A DNA stretch of 64,000 bases, taken from NCBI GenBank assembly GCA_965214675.1, contig OZ243969.1, positions 1,116,001 to 1,180,000 on the forward strand. Direction: 5' to 3'. Of the stretch, positions 18,043 through 26,560 are shown piece by piece; the stretch's first letter is position 1, and each line of letters starts with the position of its first letter. The translations under genes and the position numbers were made by a program. The notes under the pieces were generated by a model. It made no database searches and was not told the origin of the DNA. It worked only from the letters and a program-made list of their open reading frames with translations. Origin of the DNA: WTFY01 sp965214675. GTDB taxonomy: Bacteria > Pseudomonadota > Gammaproteobacteria > UBA4575.

Positions 18043-19395
18043 ATGGCCAAAGAATTAAGCTTTGCATGTACTGAATGCTCGGGTCTTTTCACCAAGTGGA
18101 CCGGCCAGTGTCCGAACTGCGGTGCCTGGAACACGATTGAGAAGCAGTCGGCTGTGCTGCGCCAAAACAAGGCGGTTTCGCTGCTGCATGCAGGGGACGT
18201 TTCCGAAATCCAGGCCGTCAGCGAAATTTCCTTCGAATCACAGGACCGCACGCACACCACCCTTGCAGAACTCGACCGGGTACTGGGTGGCGGGATCGTC
18301 ACGGGTTCCGTGGTGCTGGTCGGAGGAAATCCGGGTATCGGTAAATCGACCCTGTTGCTTCAGGTCCTGTGCGCCCTGGAACACCAGCGGGCGCTGTACG
18401 TCACCGGTGAAGAGTCCCTGCAGCAAGTCGCGCTTCGGGCTGAACGGCTCGGCTTCAAGGATGCGCCGCTGCGGGTATTGGCCTCGACCCGGCTCGAGGA
18501 AATCCTGGCCTGTGCCATGCGGGAGCGCCCGAGCATCATGGTGATCGACTCGATCCAGTCGCTGGCTTCCGAGAATTCACCTTCGGCTGCAGGCTCGATA
18601 TCCCAGGTGCGCGAATGTGCCAACAGGATTACCCAATTCGCCAAACAAACCGACACCACGGTCTTCGTGATTGGGCACGTCACCAAGGAAGGCTCGATCG
18701 CCGGTCCCCGAGTGCTGGAGCATGTGGTCGACACGGTGCTGTATTTCGAGGGAGACGAAGGCGGGCGTTACCGGGTGTTGCGGGCTGCCAAAAACCGCTT
18801 TGGGGCAGTGAACGAGTTGGGCGTCTTCGTCATGCAGGATACGGGCCTGAAAGGGGTCAAGAATCCGTCGGCCATATTTTTGTCGCGCCGCGCCAACATC
18901 GCACCGGGCAGCGTGATCACCGTGACCTGTGAGGCGACACGTCCCTTGCTGCTGGAAGTGCAGACCCTGGTCGAGGACACCCCGGCTTCGCATCCGAAGC
19001 GGGTTGCCCTCGGGATCGACCAGAACCGGTTGACCATGCTGCTGGCGATATTGCACCGCCATGGCGGTGTGGATATCTATGACAAGGACGTGTTTGTGAA
19101 CATCGTCGGAGGCGTCCAGCTGAAGGAAACCGGAGCCGATCTTGCGGTATTGCTGGCCACCTACTCCAGCTTCAAAAACCTCACGCTGGACCGCGGGCTT
19201 GCCGCCTTCGGTGAAATCGGGCTTACCGGCGAGGTTCGCCCGGTCTACAACGGGCTGGCACGGTTGAAGGAAGCGCGGGAACACGGGGTCACCAAAGTCA
19301 TCATACCCGAGGCCAACCAGCCCAAGACCCGGCTTCCCGGACTGGAAATCATTGCCATCAGCCAACTCGCCGAGGCGGTGGGGCACATTGCCTAG
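18043..19395 (+). CDS. radA: DNA repair protein RadA
   Basis: From the ATG at 18043 (MAKELSFACTEC) it has 450 residues. A four-cysteine zinc finger (CTEC and CPNC) opens the protein, then a RecA-like ATPase with Walker A GGNPGIGKST, the RadA-specific KNRFG motif, and a C-terminal Lon-protease-like domain. RadA drives branch migration of recombination intermediates. An upstream extension to 17998 exists but lacks family similarity. fdhD begins four bases after its stop. Confidence 0.96.
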   Translation: MAKELSFACTECSGLFTKWTGQCPNCGAWNTIEKQSAVLRQNKAVSLLHAGDVSEIQAVSEISFESQDRTHTTLAELDRVLGGGIVTGSVVLVGGNPGIGKSTLLLQVLCALEHQRALYVTGEESLQQVALRAERLGFKDAPLRVLASTRLEEILACAMRERPSIMVIDSIQSLASENSPSAAGSISQVRECANRITQFAKQTDTTVFVIGHVTKEGSIAGPRVLEHVVDTVLYFEGDEGGRYRVLRAAKNRFGAVNELGVFVMQDTGLKGVKNPSAIFLSRRANIAPGSVITVTCEATRPLLLEVQTLVEDTPASHPKRVALGIDQNRLTMLLAILHRHGGVDIYDKDVFVNIVGGVQLKETGADLAVLLATYSSFKNLTLDRGLAAFGEIGLTGEVRPVYNGLARLKEAREHGVTKVIIPEANQPKTRLPGLEIIAISQLAEAVGHIA

Positions 19396-19399
19396 TACC

Positions 19400-20269
19400 A
19401 TGGACCAGCCGTACCGACCCAAGATGTCCCAACAGGGGCTCGCGCCTACCCATGCCGTGACGGTCACCAACCAGTTCCACAAGCAGCAGGAAGTGCATGT
19501 GGCAGGGGAATCTCCCCTGACCCTGAAGGTCAATGGCCGCGAACTTGTCACCCTGATGACGCTGGGCACCCATCCGGAAGAACTCGCTCTCGGCTATCTG
19601 CGCAACCAGCGCCTGCTGGAAAATATATCGGACATTGCCACCGTGGATGTGAACTGGGAGAAGGAAACTGTCGAGATCATGACCCATGAGGGCCGGGAAA
19701 TCACGGACTGGGAAGAAAAGCTGAGCAACCGCACGGTGACTTCGGGTTGCGGACAGGGCACGGTCTTCAGTTGCACCCTGGACAAGCTGTACGATGCACG
19801 GCTGCCTCAGGTGTCCCTGAAGCAGTCGAAAATCTATGATCTGCTGACCGCCATCACACGATTCAATGACATTTACAAACGTGCAGGCGCTGTGCATGGT
19901 TGTGCACTGTGCTTCGGAACTGAAATCCTGAAATTTGTCGAGGACGTAGGCCGGCACAATGCTGCGGATGCCATCTCGGGATGGATGTGGCTGGAACGGG
20001 TCACCGGCGCCGACAAGATTTTCTATACCACCGGCCGCCTGACCTCGGAGATGGTCATGAAATCGGCACACATGGGCATCCCGGTATTGCTGTCACGTTC
20101 GGGGGTTACCCACATGGGGCTGGAGCTTGCGCGTGATCTCGGCATCGTCATGATTGCACGCGCCAAGGGCCGCGCATTTCTCGTCTACCATGGTGCAGCG
20201 CAGATCGAATTTGATGCCCGTCCGAAGCCCCCTCCCCTTTCGCCCCAGGGCACGCCAAAACGCCAGTGA
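19400..20269 (+). CDS. fdhD: formate dehydrogenase accessory sulfurtransferase FdhD
   Basis: From the ATG at 19400 (MDQPYRPKM) it has 289 residues. FdhD carries sulfur from a cysteine desulfurase to the bis-MGD cofactor of formate dehydrogenase. Seen: GESPLTLKVNG, THPEELALGYL, the SGCG motif with its conserved cysteine, HGCALC, VEDVGRHNAADA and the TTGRLTSEMV segment. The E. coli CxxC at the mobile loop is replaced by GCG with the next cysteine seven residues on, a variation common outside enterobacteria. No formate dehydrogenase gene is in the window. It lies four bases after radA and is convergent with znuB. Confidence 0.92.
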   Translation: MDQPYRPKMSQQGLAPTHAVTVTNQFHKQQEVHVAGESPLTLKVNGRELVTLMTLGTHPEELALGYLRNQRLLENISDIATVDVNWEKETVEIMTHEGREITDWEEKLSNRTVTSGCGQGTVFSCTLDKLYDARLPQVSLKQSKIYDLLTAITRFNDIYKRAGAVHGCALCFGTEILKFVEDVGRHNAADAISGWMWLERVTGADKIFYTTGRLTSEMVMKSAHMGIPVLLSRSGVTHMGLELARDLGIVMIARAKGRAFLVYHGAAQIEFDARPKPPPLSPQGTPKRQ

Positions 20270-20302
20270 CTCCAGCCAGGAGTGCAGGCTGTAAACCGGA
20301 AA

Positions 20303-21115
20303 CTACTGGACGGATTCCAGTACTCTCGAGAGCGGTCGAATCATGAGGCTGACCAGAAAAAGGATCAGCGCCATGACGACAATCGAAGGACCGGAAGGCG
20401 TATCCAGCACCAAAGAGCCGTACATGCCTCCGCTTGAGGCCATCATACCGATCACGGCTGCAAGTACCGCCATTTGTTCGGGTGTGCGGGACAGGGACTG
20501 TGCTGCCGCAGCCGGAATGATCAGCAAGGCCACAATCAAAAGTACACCCACCACTTTCATGCCGGCAGCCACGGCACCGGCGATGAGGATCATGTAGATG
20601 ATCTGGCTACGTTCAACCGGGCTGTCTTCTGCACGGGCCAGGTCTTCATGCACGGTAAGTGCGACCAGCGGGCGCCATATATAGGCCAGTACCGCCAGGC
20701 AAACAAGACCGCCAGCCCACACGACGATGAGATCACCTCGGGTCACGGCAAGCACATCGCCGAATAGATAGCTCAACAGCCCATGCCCGAGTGTTGAACC
20801 GGAAAGCGCCAGGATCACCACCCCCAGGGCCAGGGCACTGTGAGACAGCAACCCAAGCAGGGTATCACTCGCCAGATGAACGGCTTTTTGCAGAAACAAC
20901 AGCGACAGGGCAGCAATAAATACTATGGCAAAGACGCTCACAATCGGTGAGGTGCCAAGGATGATTCCAAGCGCGACACCAAGCAAGGCCGAGTGTGCCA
21001 TGGTATCCCCAAAATACGCCATCCGGCGCCACAGCAGGAAACAGCCCAGCGGGCCGGCAACAGCGCCTATGCCGACTGAAACCAGAAGTGCTCGAACAAA
21101 AAAGTCATCCAGCAT
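20303..21115 (-). CDS. znuB: zinc ABC transporter permease ZnuB
   Basis: From the ATG at 21115 (MLDDFFVRALLVSVGIG) it has 270 residues and about eight membrane spans, the ABC-3 permease pattern (GPLGCFLLWRRMAYFGDTMAHSALLG near the start, and a proline/alanine-rich LLIVALLIIPAAAAQ later). With ZnuC it imports zinc. The start overlaps the end of znuC by 11 bases. The long upstream extension to 21319 is a shadow of znuC. The periplasmic zinc-binding partner ZnuA is not in this window. Confidence 0.94.
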   Translation of the reverse strand: MLDDFFVRALLVSVGIGAVAGPLGCFLLWRRMAYFGDTMAHSALLGVALGIILGTSPIVSVFAIVFIAALSLLFLQKAVHLASDTLLGLLSHSALALGVVILALSGSTLGHGLLSYLFGDVLAVTRGDLIVVWAGGLVCLAVLAYIWRPLVALTVHEDLARAEDSPVERSQIIYMILIAGAVAAGMKVVGVLLIVALLIIPAAAAQSLSRTPEQMAVLAAVIGMMASSGGMYGSLVLDTPSGPSIVVMALILFLVSLMIRPLSRVLESVQ

Positions 21116-21950
21116 CCCGTTGCCCCCCTGGGTGGGGCATGCGGCGATACGTATTTTCGCCCGTAGCCGCAACGACTTCTCCGGATGCAGGAACCACCGC
21201 CTCCGGAACCGGTACAACGTCGGCGGATTCGTGTACGTGATCGTGGCTGTGCTGATAAAGTGCAGTCGCGGCCCCTGCACGCGAGCCGAACAGCCGCTGA
21301 AACTCGTCATGCCCGACAACCTCCTGTGGCACTCCGGTGCAGCAGATGTGATGGTTCAGACACACGACCCGATCCGTTGCAGCCATCACGATATGAAGGT
21401 CGTGGCTTACCATCAGCACGCCGCAGCCATGGCGTGCGACAATTTCTGCAATAAGCGCATACAGGTCCGCTTCACCAATATAATCCACTCCCTGTACCGG
21501 CTCATCCAGAATCAGCAAGTCGGGATGGCGCAGCAGTGCACGTGACAATAATACCCGGCGTAACTCACCACCCGAAAGATCCGACATGCGGGCCTCGATC
21601 AGCTTCTCGGCTCCGGTTTCTTCCAGCGCGGCCTTGATGGCATTCAGCGAGGGTCGACCCGTCAACCCCATCATGCGCTTTACCGAGATTGGCATGGTCG
21701 AGTTCAGATGCAGATGCTGGGGCACATACCCCACCCGTACAGAAGTGTCCCGCTGCACACGGCCGGAATCCGGTTGCAGCAGCCCGAGCAACACCCGGAC
21801 CAGTGTGGTTTTTCCAGCACCATTCGGGCCGATCAGGGTCACGACCTCACCCCGGTCCACGCTGATATCGATAGCGTGAAGAAGCTGTCGCCCTTTCCTG
21901 CGAATGCTGACTCCACGGGCCTCGATCAATCGACTACTTTCCGTATTCAA
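21105..21950 (-). CDS. znuC: zinc ABC transporter ATP-binding protein ZnuC
   Basis: 281 residues. Walker A GPNGAGKTT near residue 40, the ABC signature LSGGE, Walker B LLILDEPVQGVDY and the H-loop VSHDLH are all intact. The C-terminal tail is rich in His (YQHSHDHVHES, about residues 236-246), which could bind metal, as in many ZnuC. Its start overlaps zur by four bases (ATGA type) and its end overlaps znuB, giving a compact zur-znuC-znuB operon. Confidence 0.96.
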   Translation of the reverse strand: MNTESSRLIEARGVSIRRKGRQLLHAIDISVDRGEVVTLIGPNGAGKTTLVRVLLGLLQPDSGRVQRDTSVRVGYVPQHLHLNSTMPISVKRMMGLTGRPSLNAIKAALEETGAEKLIEARMSDLSGGELRRVLLSRALLRHPDLLILDEPVQGVDYIGEADLYALIAEIVARHGCGVLMVSHDLHIVMAATDRVVCLNHHICCTGVPQEVVGHDEFQRLFGSRAGAATALYQHSHDHVHESADVVPVPEAVVPASGEVVAATGENTYRRMPHPGGQRDAG

Positions 21951-22456
21951 TGGCCTGCCTCATCGGGTGTTGGTGCATGAGTGCATTCCGGGCAAAGACC
22001 ACGGGCCTCAATCACCTGGGAGTGAAGTTCAAAACCGGAATGTTTGGCCAGATCGGTGATGACATCCTGCATCTGTCCAGCCTCGAGTTCAGCGACCTTT
22101 TTGCACAGCTCACACACCAGGAATAGTGTGCAGCGGTGGCGTCCTGGCCGGTTGCACGCGAGATAAGCATTGGAACTTTCAATACGGTGCACAAGGCCGA
22201 TGGATTCCAGAAACTCAAGCGCACGGTATATCTGGGAGGGCGCGGGTCTTCTCCCTTTCCAGTCGAATTGCTCCATGATCTCGTAGACCCCCAACGGGCG
22301 ATGATCGGCAAGCAACAGTTCCAGAACAGAACGGCGATTCTCTGTAAAGCGTAGATTGCGACTCTCGCATTCCGCTTGCGCATGCTCCATGCCCGCAAGA
22401 ATGCAGGCCTCATGGTCGTGCTGGCGTTCTGGAAAATAGGTCTTCTTCATCGGCAT
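21947..22456 (-). CDS. zur: zinc uptake regulator Zur (Fur family)
   Basis: 169 residues. A winged-helix N-terminal domain (RFTENRRSVLELLL, SQIYRALEFLE) and a C-terminal dimerisation domain with two CxxC pairs (CELC and CPEC) that hold the structural zinc. It represses zinc uptake genes when zinc is replete. It lies first in a zur-znuC-znuB operon with four-base overlaps; a palindrome 58 bases upstream of its ATG is a good Zur operator, so the operon is probably autoregulated. Confidence 0.93.
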   Translation of the reverse strand: MPMKKTYFPERQHDHEACILAGMEHAQAECESRNLRFTENRRSVLELLLADHRPLGVYEIMEQFDWKGRRPAPSQIYRALEFLESIGLVHRIESSNAYLACNRPGRHRCTLFLVCELCKKVAELEAGQMQDVITDLAKHSGFELHSQVIEARGLCPECTHAPTPDEAGH

Positions 22457-22763
22457 GCTTGTCCAAAAGAAAAGTAGCTGGATGGAACGCGCGTGTTGTC
22501 TGCGCTACGTCGCTGATAATACTATAGTATAACATATTGATTATTTTCGATCGGGCCACGGGACCCCTTGGAGTCGTGCCGTGGGTCTGGGTCTGCTAAA
22601 CCGGCGTGTTATTATTTGCATGGTAACAGACTGGTTGATACGCTGTATTCAGGGTGTTGTGTGTCGATCTGCACGGATCGCCTATCCACATCCCTTGAAT
22701 GCTCTGCAAGTGCCCCGATTGTTCTTCCTGCCATAATCACTACAAAAAGCTACAACACGAATC
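22457..22763. other. zur-xseB divergent intergenic region
   Basis: About 307 bases between divergent zur and xseB. It contains the candidate Zur operator at 22515-22534 in an AT-rich patch that should hold the zur promoter. The remainder, up to xseB, has no supported gene; a plus-strand frame at 22568-22774 overlaps xseB and has no family features. Confidence 0.5.
22515..22534. promoter_or_regulatory. candidate Zur operator
   Basis: An imperfect palindrome GATAATACTATAGTATAACA whose central 12 bases ATACTATAGTAT are perfectly self-complementary. It resembles the gammaproteobacterial Zur consensus (TGTTATAATATAACA-like) and lies 58 bases upstream of the zur ATG, where it would cover a promoter. 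Confidence 0.6.
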
Positions 22764-22994
22764 ATGGATTTTGAAAAATCATTGAAACAGCTTGAAGAAC
22801 TGGTCGACAAGCTGGAAAAAGGGGGCTTGTCCCTGGAAGAGTCGCTCAAATGTTTCGAGCAGGGCGTCAAGCTCACGCGCCAGTGCCGGGAGGCATTGCA
22901 GAAAGCAGAGCAGAAGATTTCAGTTTTGAGCAAAGAAAACGGGGACTGGACGGAAAAGAATTTCGATGACGGAGAAGGGCTTGAAAAAGATTGA
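22764..22994 (+). CDS. xseB: exodeoxyribonuclease VII small subunit
   Basis: 76 residues, normal length. The family core is seen in DFEKSLKQLEELVDKLEKGGLSLEESLKCFEQG (spread over residues 2-35), two helices that form the coiled hairpin binding XseA. The large subunit is elsewhere, as usual. Its end overlaps ispA by 29 bases, the conserved xseB-ispA-dxs arrangement. Confidence 0.95.
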   Translation: MDFEKSLKQLEELVDKLEKGGLSLEESLKCFEQGVKLTRQCREALQKAEQKISVLSKENGDWTEKNFDDGEGLEKD

Positions 22995-23868
22995 TGAGAT
23001 CCTCGATCTGTATGCTGGGCGTGTCAATCAACAACTGCAAAGCAGGCTTCCTTTAGCATCGGAGCCCCCTTCGGTACTGCATGATGCCATGCGGTATGCT
23101 GTACTGGGACACGGCAAGCGCATCCGCCCGGTGTTGTTGTATGCGACAGGCGAGGCGCTGAATGTACCCCTGGAAAAGCTGGACTGCCCGGCTTGCGCTG
23201 TAGAGTTGATCCATGGCTACTCCCTGATTCATGACGACCTGCCGGCCATGGACGACGATGATCTGAGGCGCGGCCAACCCACGTGCCACAAGGCCTTCGG
23301 AGAAGCGAATGCGATCCTGGCAGGTGATGCCCTCCAGGCCCTTGCCTTTTCCGTGCTGGCCATCGATCCGGAAAATCCCCCGGACAGGCGCATGAAGATG
23401 GTCAGCCTTCTCGGCCATCATGCAGGTTCACGGGGCATGGTCGGAGGTCAGGCCATCGATCTTGCCGCCGTCAACAAAACCCTCGATGAAGCCGAACTGG
23501 ATAACATGCACCGCCTCAAAACCGGTGCCATGATCAAAACCAGTGTGTTGATGGCAGTGATTGCAAGCGAGTTGAACACCCCCGGCGTATACGAGCGGTT
23601 TTCACGCTTCGCCGATTGCATCGGCCTGCTGTTCCAGATCCGTGATGACATCCTGGACATTCAGAGTGACACAGAGGTCCTGGGCAAACCCCAGGGATCC
23701 GATGCGGCCCAGAACAAACCGACCTACCCGAGCACCGTGGGGATGGAGCATGCCGAACACAAGGTCGAGCAGCTGTTCAGGCAGGCTTGCGATGAAATCG
23801 ACCATCTGGATTTTCAATGGGATTCTCTGTACGCTGTAATCGAATACATAATAAAACGTATCTCGTAG
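22966..23868 (+). CDS. ispA: farnesyl diphosphate synthase
   Basis: 300 residues. It condenses isopentenyl and dimethylallyl diphosphates to geranyl and farnesyl diphosphate. First aspartate-rich motif HDDLPAMDDDDLRRG near residue 87 and second motif FQIRDDILD near 226 are intact, with GKRIRPVLLY before them. The start overlaps xseB. It feeds from the pathway begun by Dxs, encoded 50 bases downstream. Confidence 0.96.
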   Translation: MTEKGLKKIDEILDLYAGRVNQQLQSRLPLASEPPSVLHDAMRYAVLGHGKRIRPVLLYATGEALNVPLEKLDCPACAVELIHGYSLIHDDLPAMDDDDLRRGQPTCHKAFGEANAILAGDALQALAFSVLAIDPENPPDRRMKMVSLLGHHAGSRGMVGGQAIDLAAVNKTLDEAELDNMHRLKTGAMIKTSVLMAVIASELNTPGVYERFSRFADCIGLLFQIRDDILDIQSDTEVLGKPQGSDAAQNKPTYPSTVGMEHAEHKVEQLFRQACDEIDHLDFQWDSLYAVIEYIIKRIS

Positions 23869-23917
23869 TGCCATGCTATGGCCTGCTGACTGCAACTGAC
23901 CTGATTGATCGATTATT

Positions 23918-25849
23918 ATGGATGAGACGCGCTACCCCCTGTTGTCCAAGATTGACTGCCCTGCCGATCTGCGGTCCCTGAGGCCAGACCAGCTTAGACC
24001 AGTCGCGGACGAGCTGCGGGGTTTCCTGCTGGACTCTATTGCAAGTTGTGGAGGGCATTTCGGTGGCGGCCTCGGCGCTGTTGAAATTACCACCGCACTG
24101 CATTACGTCTTCAACACCCCGCATGACCGAATCGTGTGGGACGTAGGCCACCAGTGCTACCCCCACAAAATCCTTACCGGCCGGAAAGACCGCATCACAA
24201 CGATCCGGACACAGGGCGGACTGGCTCCGTTTCCAAAACGAAACGAAAGCGAGCACGACCATTTCGGCACGGGCCATTCGAGCACATCCATCGGCGCTGC
24301 CCTCGGGATGGCGATTGCCAGTGCCAAGCAAAACAAGGGGCGTCATGTCATTGCTGTGATTGGAGATGGAGGGATTACCGGAGGAATGGCCTATGAAGCC
24401 CTGAACCATTTGGGCGCCAGCGATGCCAACCTTCTGGTGATACTCAATGACAACGAGATGTCAATTTCGCCCAATATCGGTGCCATGACAAATTACCTGA
24501 CGCGGATACTTTCAGGAAAAATGTCGGCGACGATCAGCAAGAGCAGTGAAAAGCTGCTGCAGCCCATTCCCTTTGCCAATGAGTTTGTCGAGCGCATTAC
24601 GGAACATGTAAAGGGCGTTGTGACACCTCCCGGCACACTGTTTGAGGAGCTCGGTGTAAGTTATTACGGGCCTGCAAACGGTCACGACATCAACAGTCTG
24701 ACAAAAATTCTGCAGAATCTGAAACGCCTGGAAGGTCCTCGCCTGCTCCATATCTGCACCGTCAAGGGGAAAGGCTACGCAAAAGCCGAATCCGATCCTG
24801 TCGGCTACCATGCCGTGCCCACATTCGAGCCGGAAGTCGGGGTGGTCAAGTCAGGCGCACAGCCCAAGGTGACCTACACGAAGGTCTTCAGTGACTGGCT
24901 GTGCGACATTGCCAAGCAGGATGACCGGGTGATGGCAATCACGCCTGCCATGCGCGAAGGATCGGGCCTCGTCCAGTTTTCCAAGGAGTTCCCTGACCGC
25001 TACTTCGATGTCGCAATTGCAGAACAGCATTCCGTCACACTGGCCGCAGGCATGGCCTGTGAGAATGCCAAACCGGTTGTCGCCATTTATTCGACCTTTT
25101 TACAGCGTGCTTATGATCAGCTGATCCATGATGTGGCGGTACAGAACCTCCCTGTCATGTTTGCAATTGACCGGGCCGGGGTGGTTGGCGGGGATGGCCA
25201 GACCCATGCCGGCAGCTTTGACCTCACCTATCTGCGCTGCGTGCCCAACATGGTGGTCATGACACCCGGCGATGAGAACGAAACACGGCGTATGCTATAC
25301 ACGGCCTATTTGCAGGAGTGTCCCGCTGCCGTGCGTTACCCGAGAGGCAGTGGTCCTGGCGTTCCAGTGGAGCCTGAAATGAAAGCCGTTGAAATCGGCA
25401 AGGCAAAAGTCATACGCCAGGGCAAGCGCATCGCGATCCTGGCCTTCGGCAGCCCTGTGCATGATGCCCTTGAGGTCGGTGAACAGCTGGATGCCACCGT
25501 GGTCAATATGAGGTTTGTCAAGCCGATCGACCATGCACTGATCATTGATATTGCCAAGGCACACGACTATATCGTCACGGTTGAAGATAATGTCGTGATG
25601 GGAGGTGCAGGCTCTGCAGTCAATGAAGTTCTCGCAGCCGGCAGATTTACCGTCTATATCAAGAATCTGGGCTTGCCGGATCATTACCTGGATCATGCGA
25701 CGCGCGAAGAACAGTTATCTGATGCGGGACTGGATACAGACTGCATACTGAAGTCCATCCAGCAGTTTGTAGAAGAGATTCAGGTTAAAAAGGAGAAAAA
25801 GCCAGCTGCCAAGCAAGCCAGGAAACGAAAACCCAAAACCGCTTCATAA
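23918..25849 (+). CDS. dxs: 1-deoxy-D-xylulose-5-phosphate synthase
   Basis: 643 residues. Thiamine-diphosphate enzyme forming DXP from pyruvate and glyceraldehyde-3-phosphate, first step of the MEP pathway. The ThDP motif GDGGITGGMAYEALN near residue 151 and the transketolase-like signature (DRAGVVGGDGQTHAG) are intact. The C terminus carries a Lys/Arg/Ala-rich tail (about residues 623-643) of no known function. It ends the xseB-ispA-dxs operon. Confidence 0.97.
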   Translation: MDETRYPLLSKIDCPADLRSLRPDQLRPVADELRGFLLDSIASCGGHFGGGLGAVEITTALHYVFNTPHDRIVWDVGHQCYPHKILTGRKDRITTIRTQGGLAPFPKRNESEHDHFGTGHSSTSIGAALGMAIASAKQNKGRHVIAVIGDGGITGGMAYEALNHLGASDANLLVILNDNEMSISPNIGAMTNYLTRILSGKMSATISKSSEKLLQPIPFANEFVERITEHVKGVVTPPGTLFEELGVSYYGPANGHDINSLTKILQNLKRLEGPRLLHICTVKGKGYAKAESDPVGYHAVPTFEPEVGVVKSGAQPKVTYTKVFSDWLCDIAKQDDRVMAITPAMREGSGLVQFSKEFPDRYFDVAIAEQHSVTLAAGMACENAKPVVAIYSTFLQRAYDQLIHDVAVQNLPVMFAIDRAGVVGGDGQTHAGSFDLTYLRCVPNMVVMTPGDENETRRMLYTAYLQECPAAVRYPRGSGPGVPVEPEMKAVEIGKAKVIRQGKRIAILAFGSPVHDALEVGEQLDATVVNMRFVKPIDHALIIDIAKAHDYIVTVEDNVVMGGAGSAVNEVLAAGRFTVYIKNLGLPDHYLDHATREEQLSDAGLDTDCILKSIQQFVEEIQVKKEKKPAAKQARKRKPKTAS

Positions 25850-26019
25850 GAGGCCTATATATTCAAGGCCATCAACCAAGAAAAAGAAAGCTCCCACCTA
25901 TTACAGTCTAGGCTTCAGGCTTGGAAAGCATGCCGTGATTGAGGCAAAAGTCAGACTGCGGCCCTATATACGGCCTTGTAGTGGGGGTCACTGTGCCCTC
26001 GGGTCCTGATAGGATTTGC

Positions 26020-26106
26020 GCCGGGGTGGCGGAACCGGTAGACGCGCCGGATTCAAAATCCGGTTCTGGAAACAGAGTGAGAGTTCGAGTCTCTCTCCCG
26101 GCACCA
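26020..26106 (+). tRNA. tRNA-Leu (anticodon CAA)
   Basis: 87 bases including an encoded CCA. Acceptor GCCGGGG pairs with TCCCGGC (one G-U), the anticodon stem CCGGA/TCCGG encloses loop TTCAAAA giving anticodon CAA, there is a long class II variable arm, and the T arm has GTTCGAGTC. It lies about 170 bases after dxs and reads codon TTG. Confidence 0.95.
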
Positions 26107-26212
26107 TGGCACCAGCATGGCAGACACAGAGCAATGATCTTGCTCACCTGTACATGCTCAACCCACATCGAAATGTCATGGGCTTGTCAGCAATGCCGGA
26201 AAGCCATGCGCT

Positions 26213-26288
26213 GCCCCGTTAGCTCAGCTGGATAGAGCGTCCCCCTCCTAAGGGGAAGGTCGCAGGTTCGAATCCTGCTCGGGCACCA
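26213..26288 (+). tRNA. tRNA-Arg (anticodon CCT), acceptor stem irregular
   Basis: D arm GCTC/GAGC, anticodon stem TCCCC/GGGGA with loop CTCCTAA (anticodon CCT, reads AGG) and T arm GCAGG/CCTGC are regular, and CCA is encoded. The 5' acceptor half is GCCCCGT but the 3' half is only TCGGGC before ACCA, one base short, leaving a C bulge or mismatch and a T-T pair. The defect lies in the 3' end, where tyrosine integrases recombine, and an integrase remnant follows 65 bases on. It may still be functional, or be a damaged copy; a sequencing error is also possible. Confidence 0.75.
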
Positions 26289-26353
26289 TTTAGACCACCC
26301 AATACCATCCTGAAATACCCAGTAGTATCCTTTGATACTATTAAAAATAATAA

Positions 26354-26506
26354 CCGGACGCGATCGAGCGCCAGCTGGCGCACAGGGAGAGCAACAATGT
26401 TCGGGCTGCCTACACCGACCCTGCCTGGTATCTGGATGAGCGAAAGACCATGATGCAGTGGTGGGCCGATTACCAGGACGCCACGACATGCAACCTGAAT
26501 GCCTAG
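26354..26506 (+). pseudogene. tyrosine recombinase (phage/island integrase), C-terminal remnant
   Basis: Fifty codons plus stop on the plus strand, with a TAA directly before, and no start. The peptide opens PDAIERQLAHRE and continues VRAAYTDPAWYLDERK and TMMQWWADYQDA, the characteristic C-terminal end of P4-type integrases, including the region just before the catalytic tyrosine's trailing helix. The N-terminal and central domains are gone. It lies 65 bases after tRNA-Arg, the usual target type for such elements, so it marks an old integration with deletion of most of int. Confidence 0.85.
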
Positions 26507-26560
26507 GTGAACCGCACCCCGGTCCACTCAACTCGTCATGCGAACCTCAACACCGGAAAT

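Noticed and set aside
18577..19569. 330-codon minus-strand frame over radA/fdhD
   Set aside because: Shadow of two well-supported genes on the other strand.
22568..22774. 68-codon plus-strand frame before xseB
   Set aside because: Overlaps the regulatory region and xseB start; composition not protein-like.
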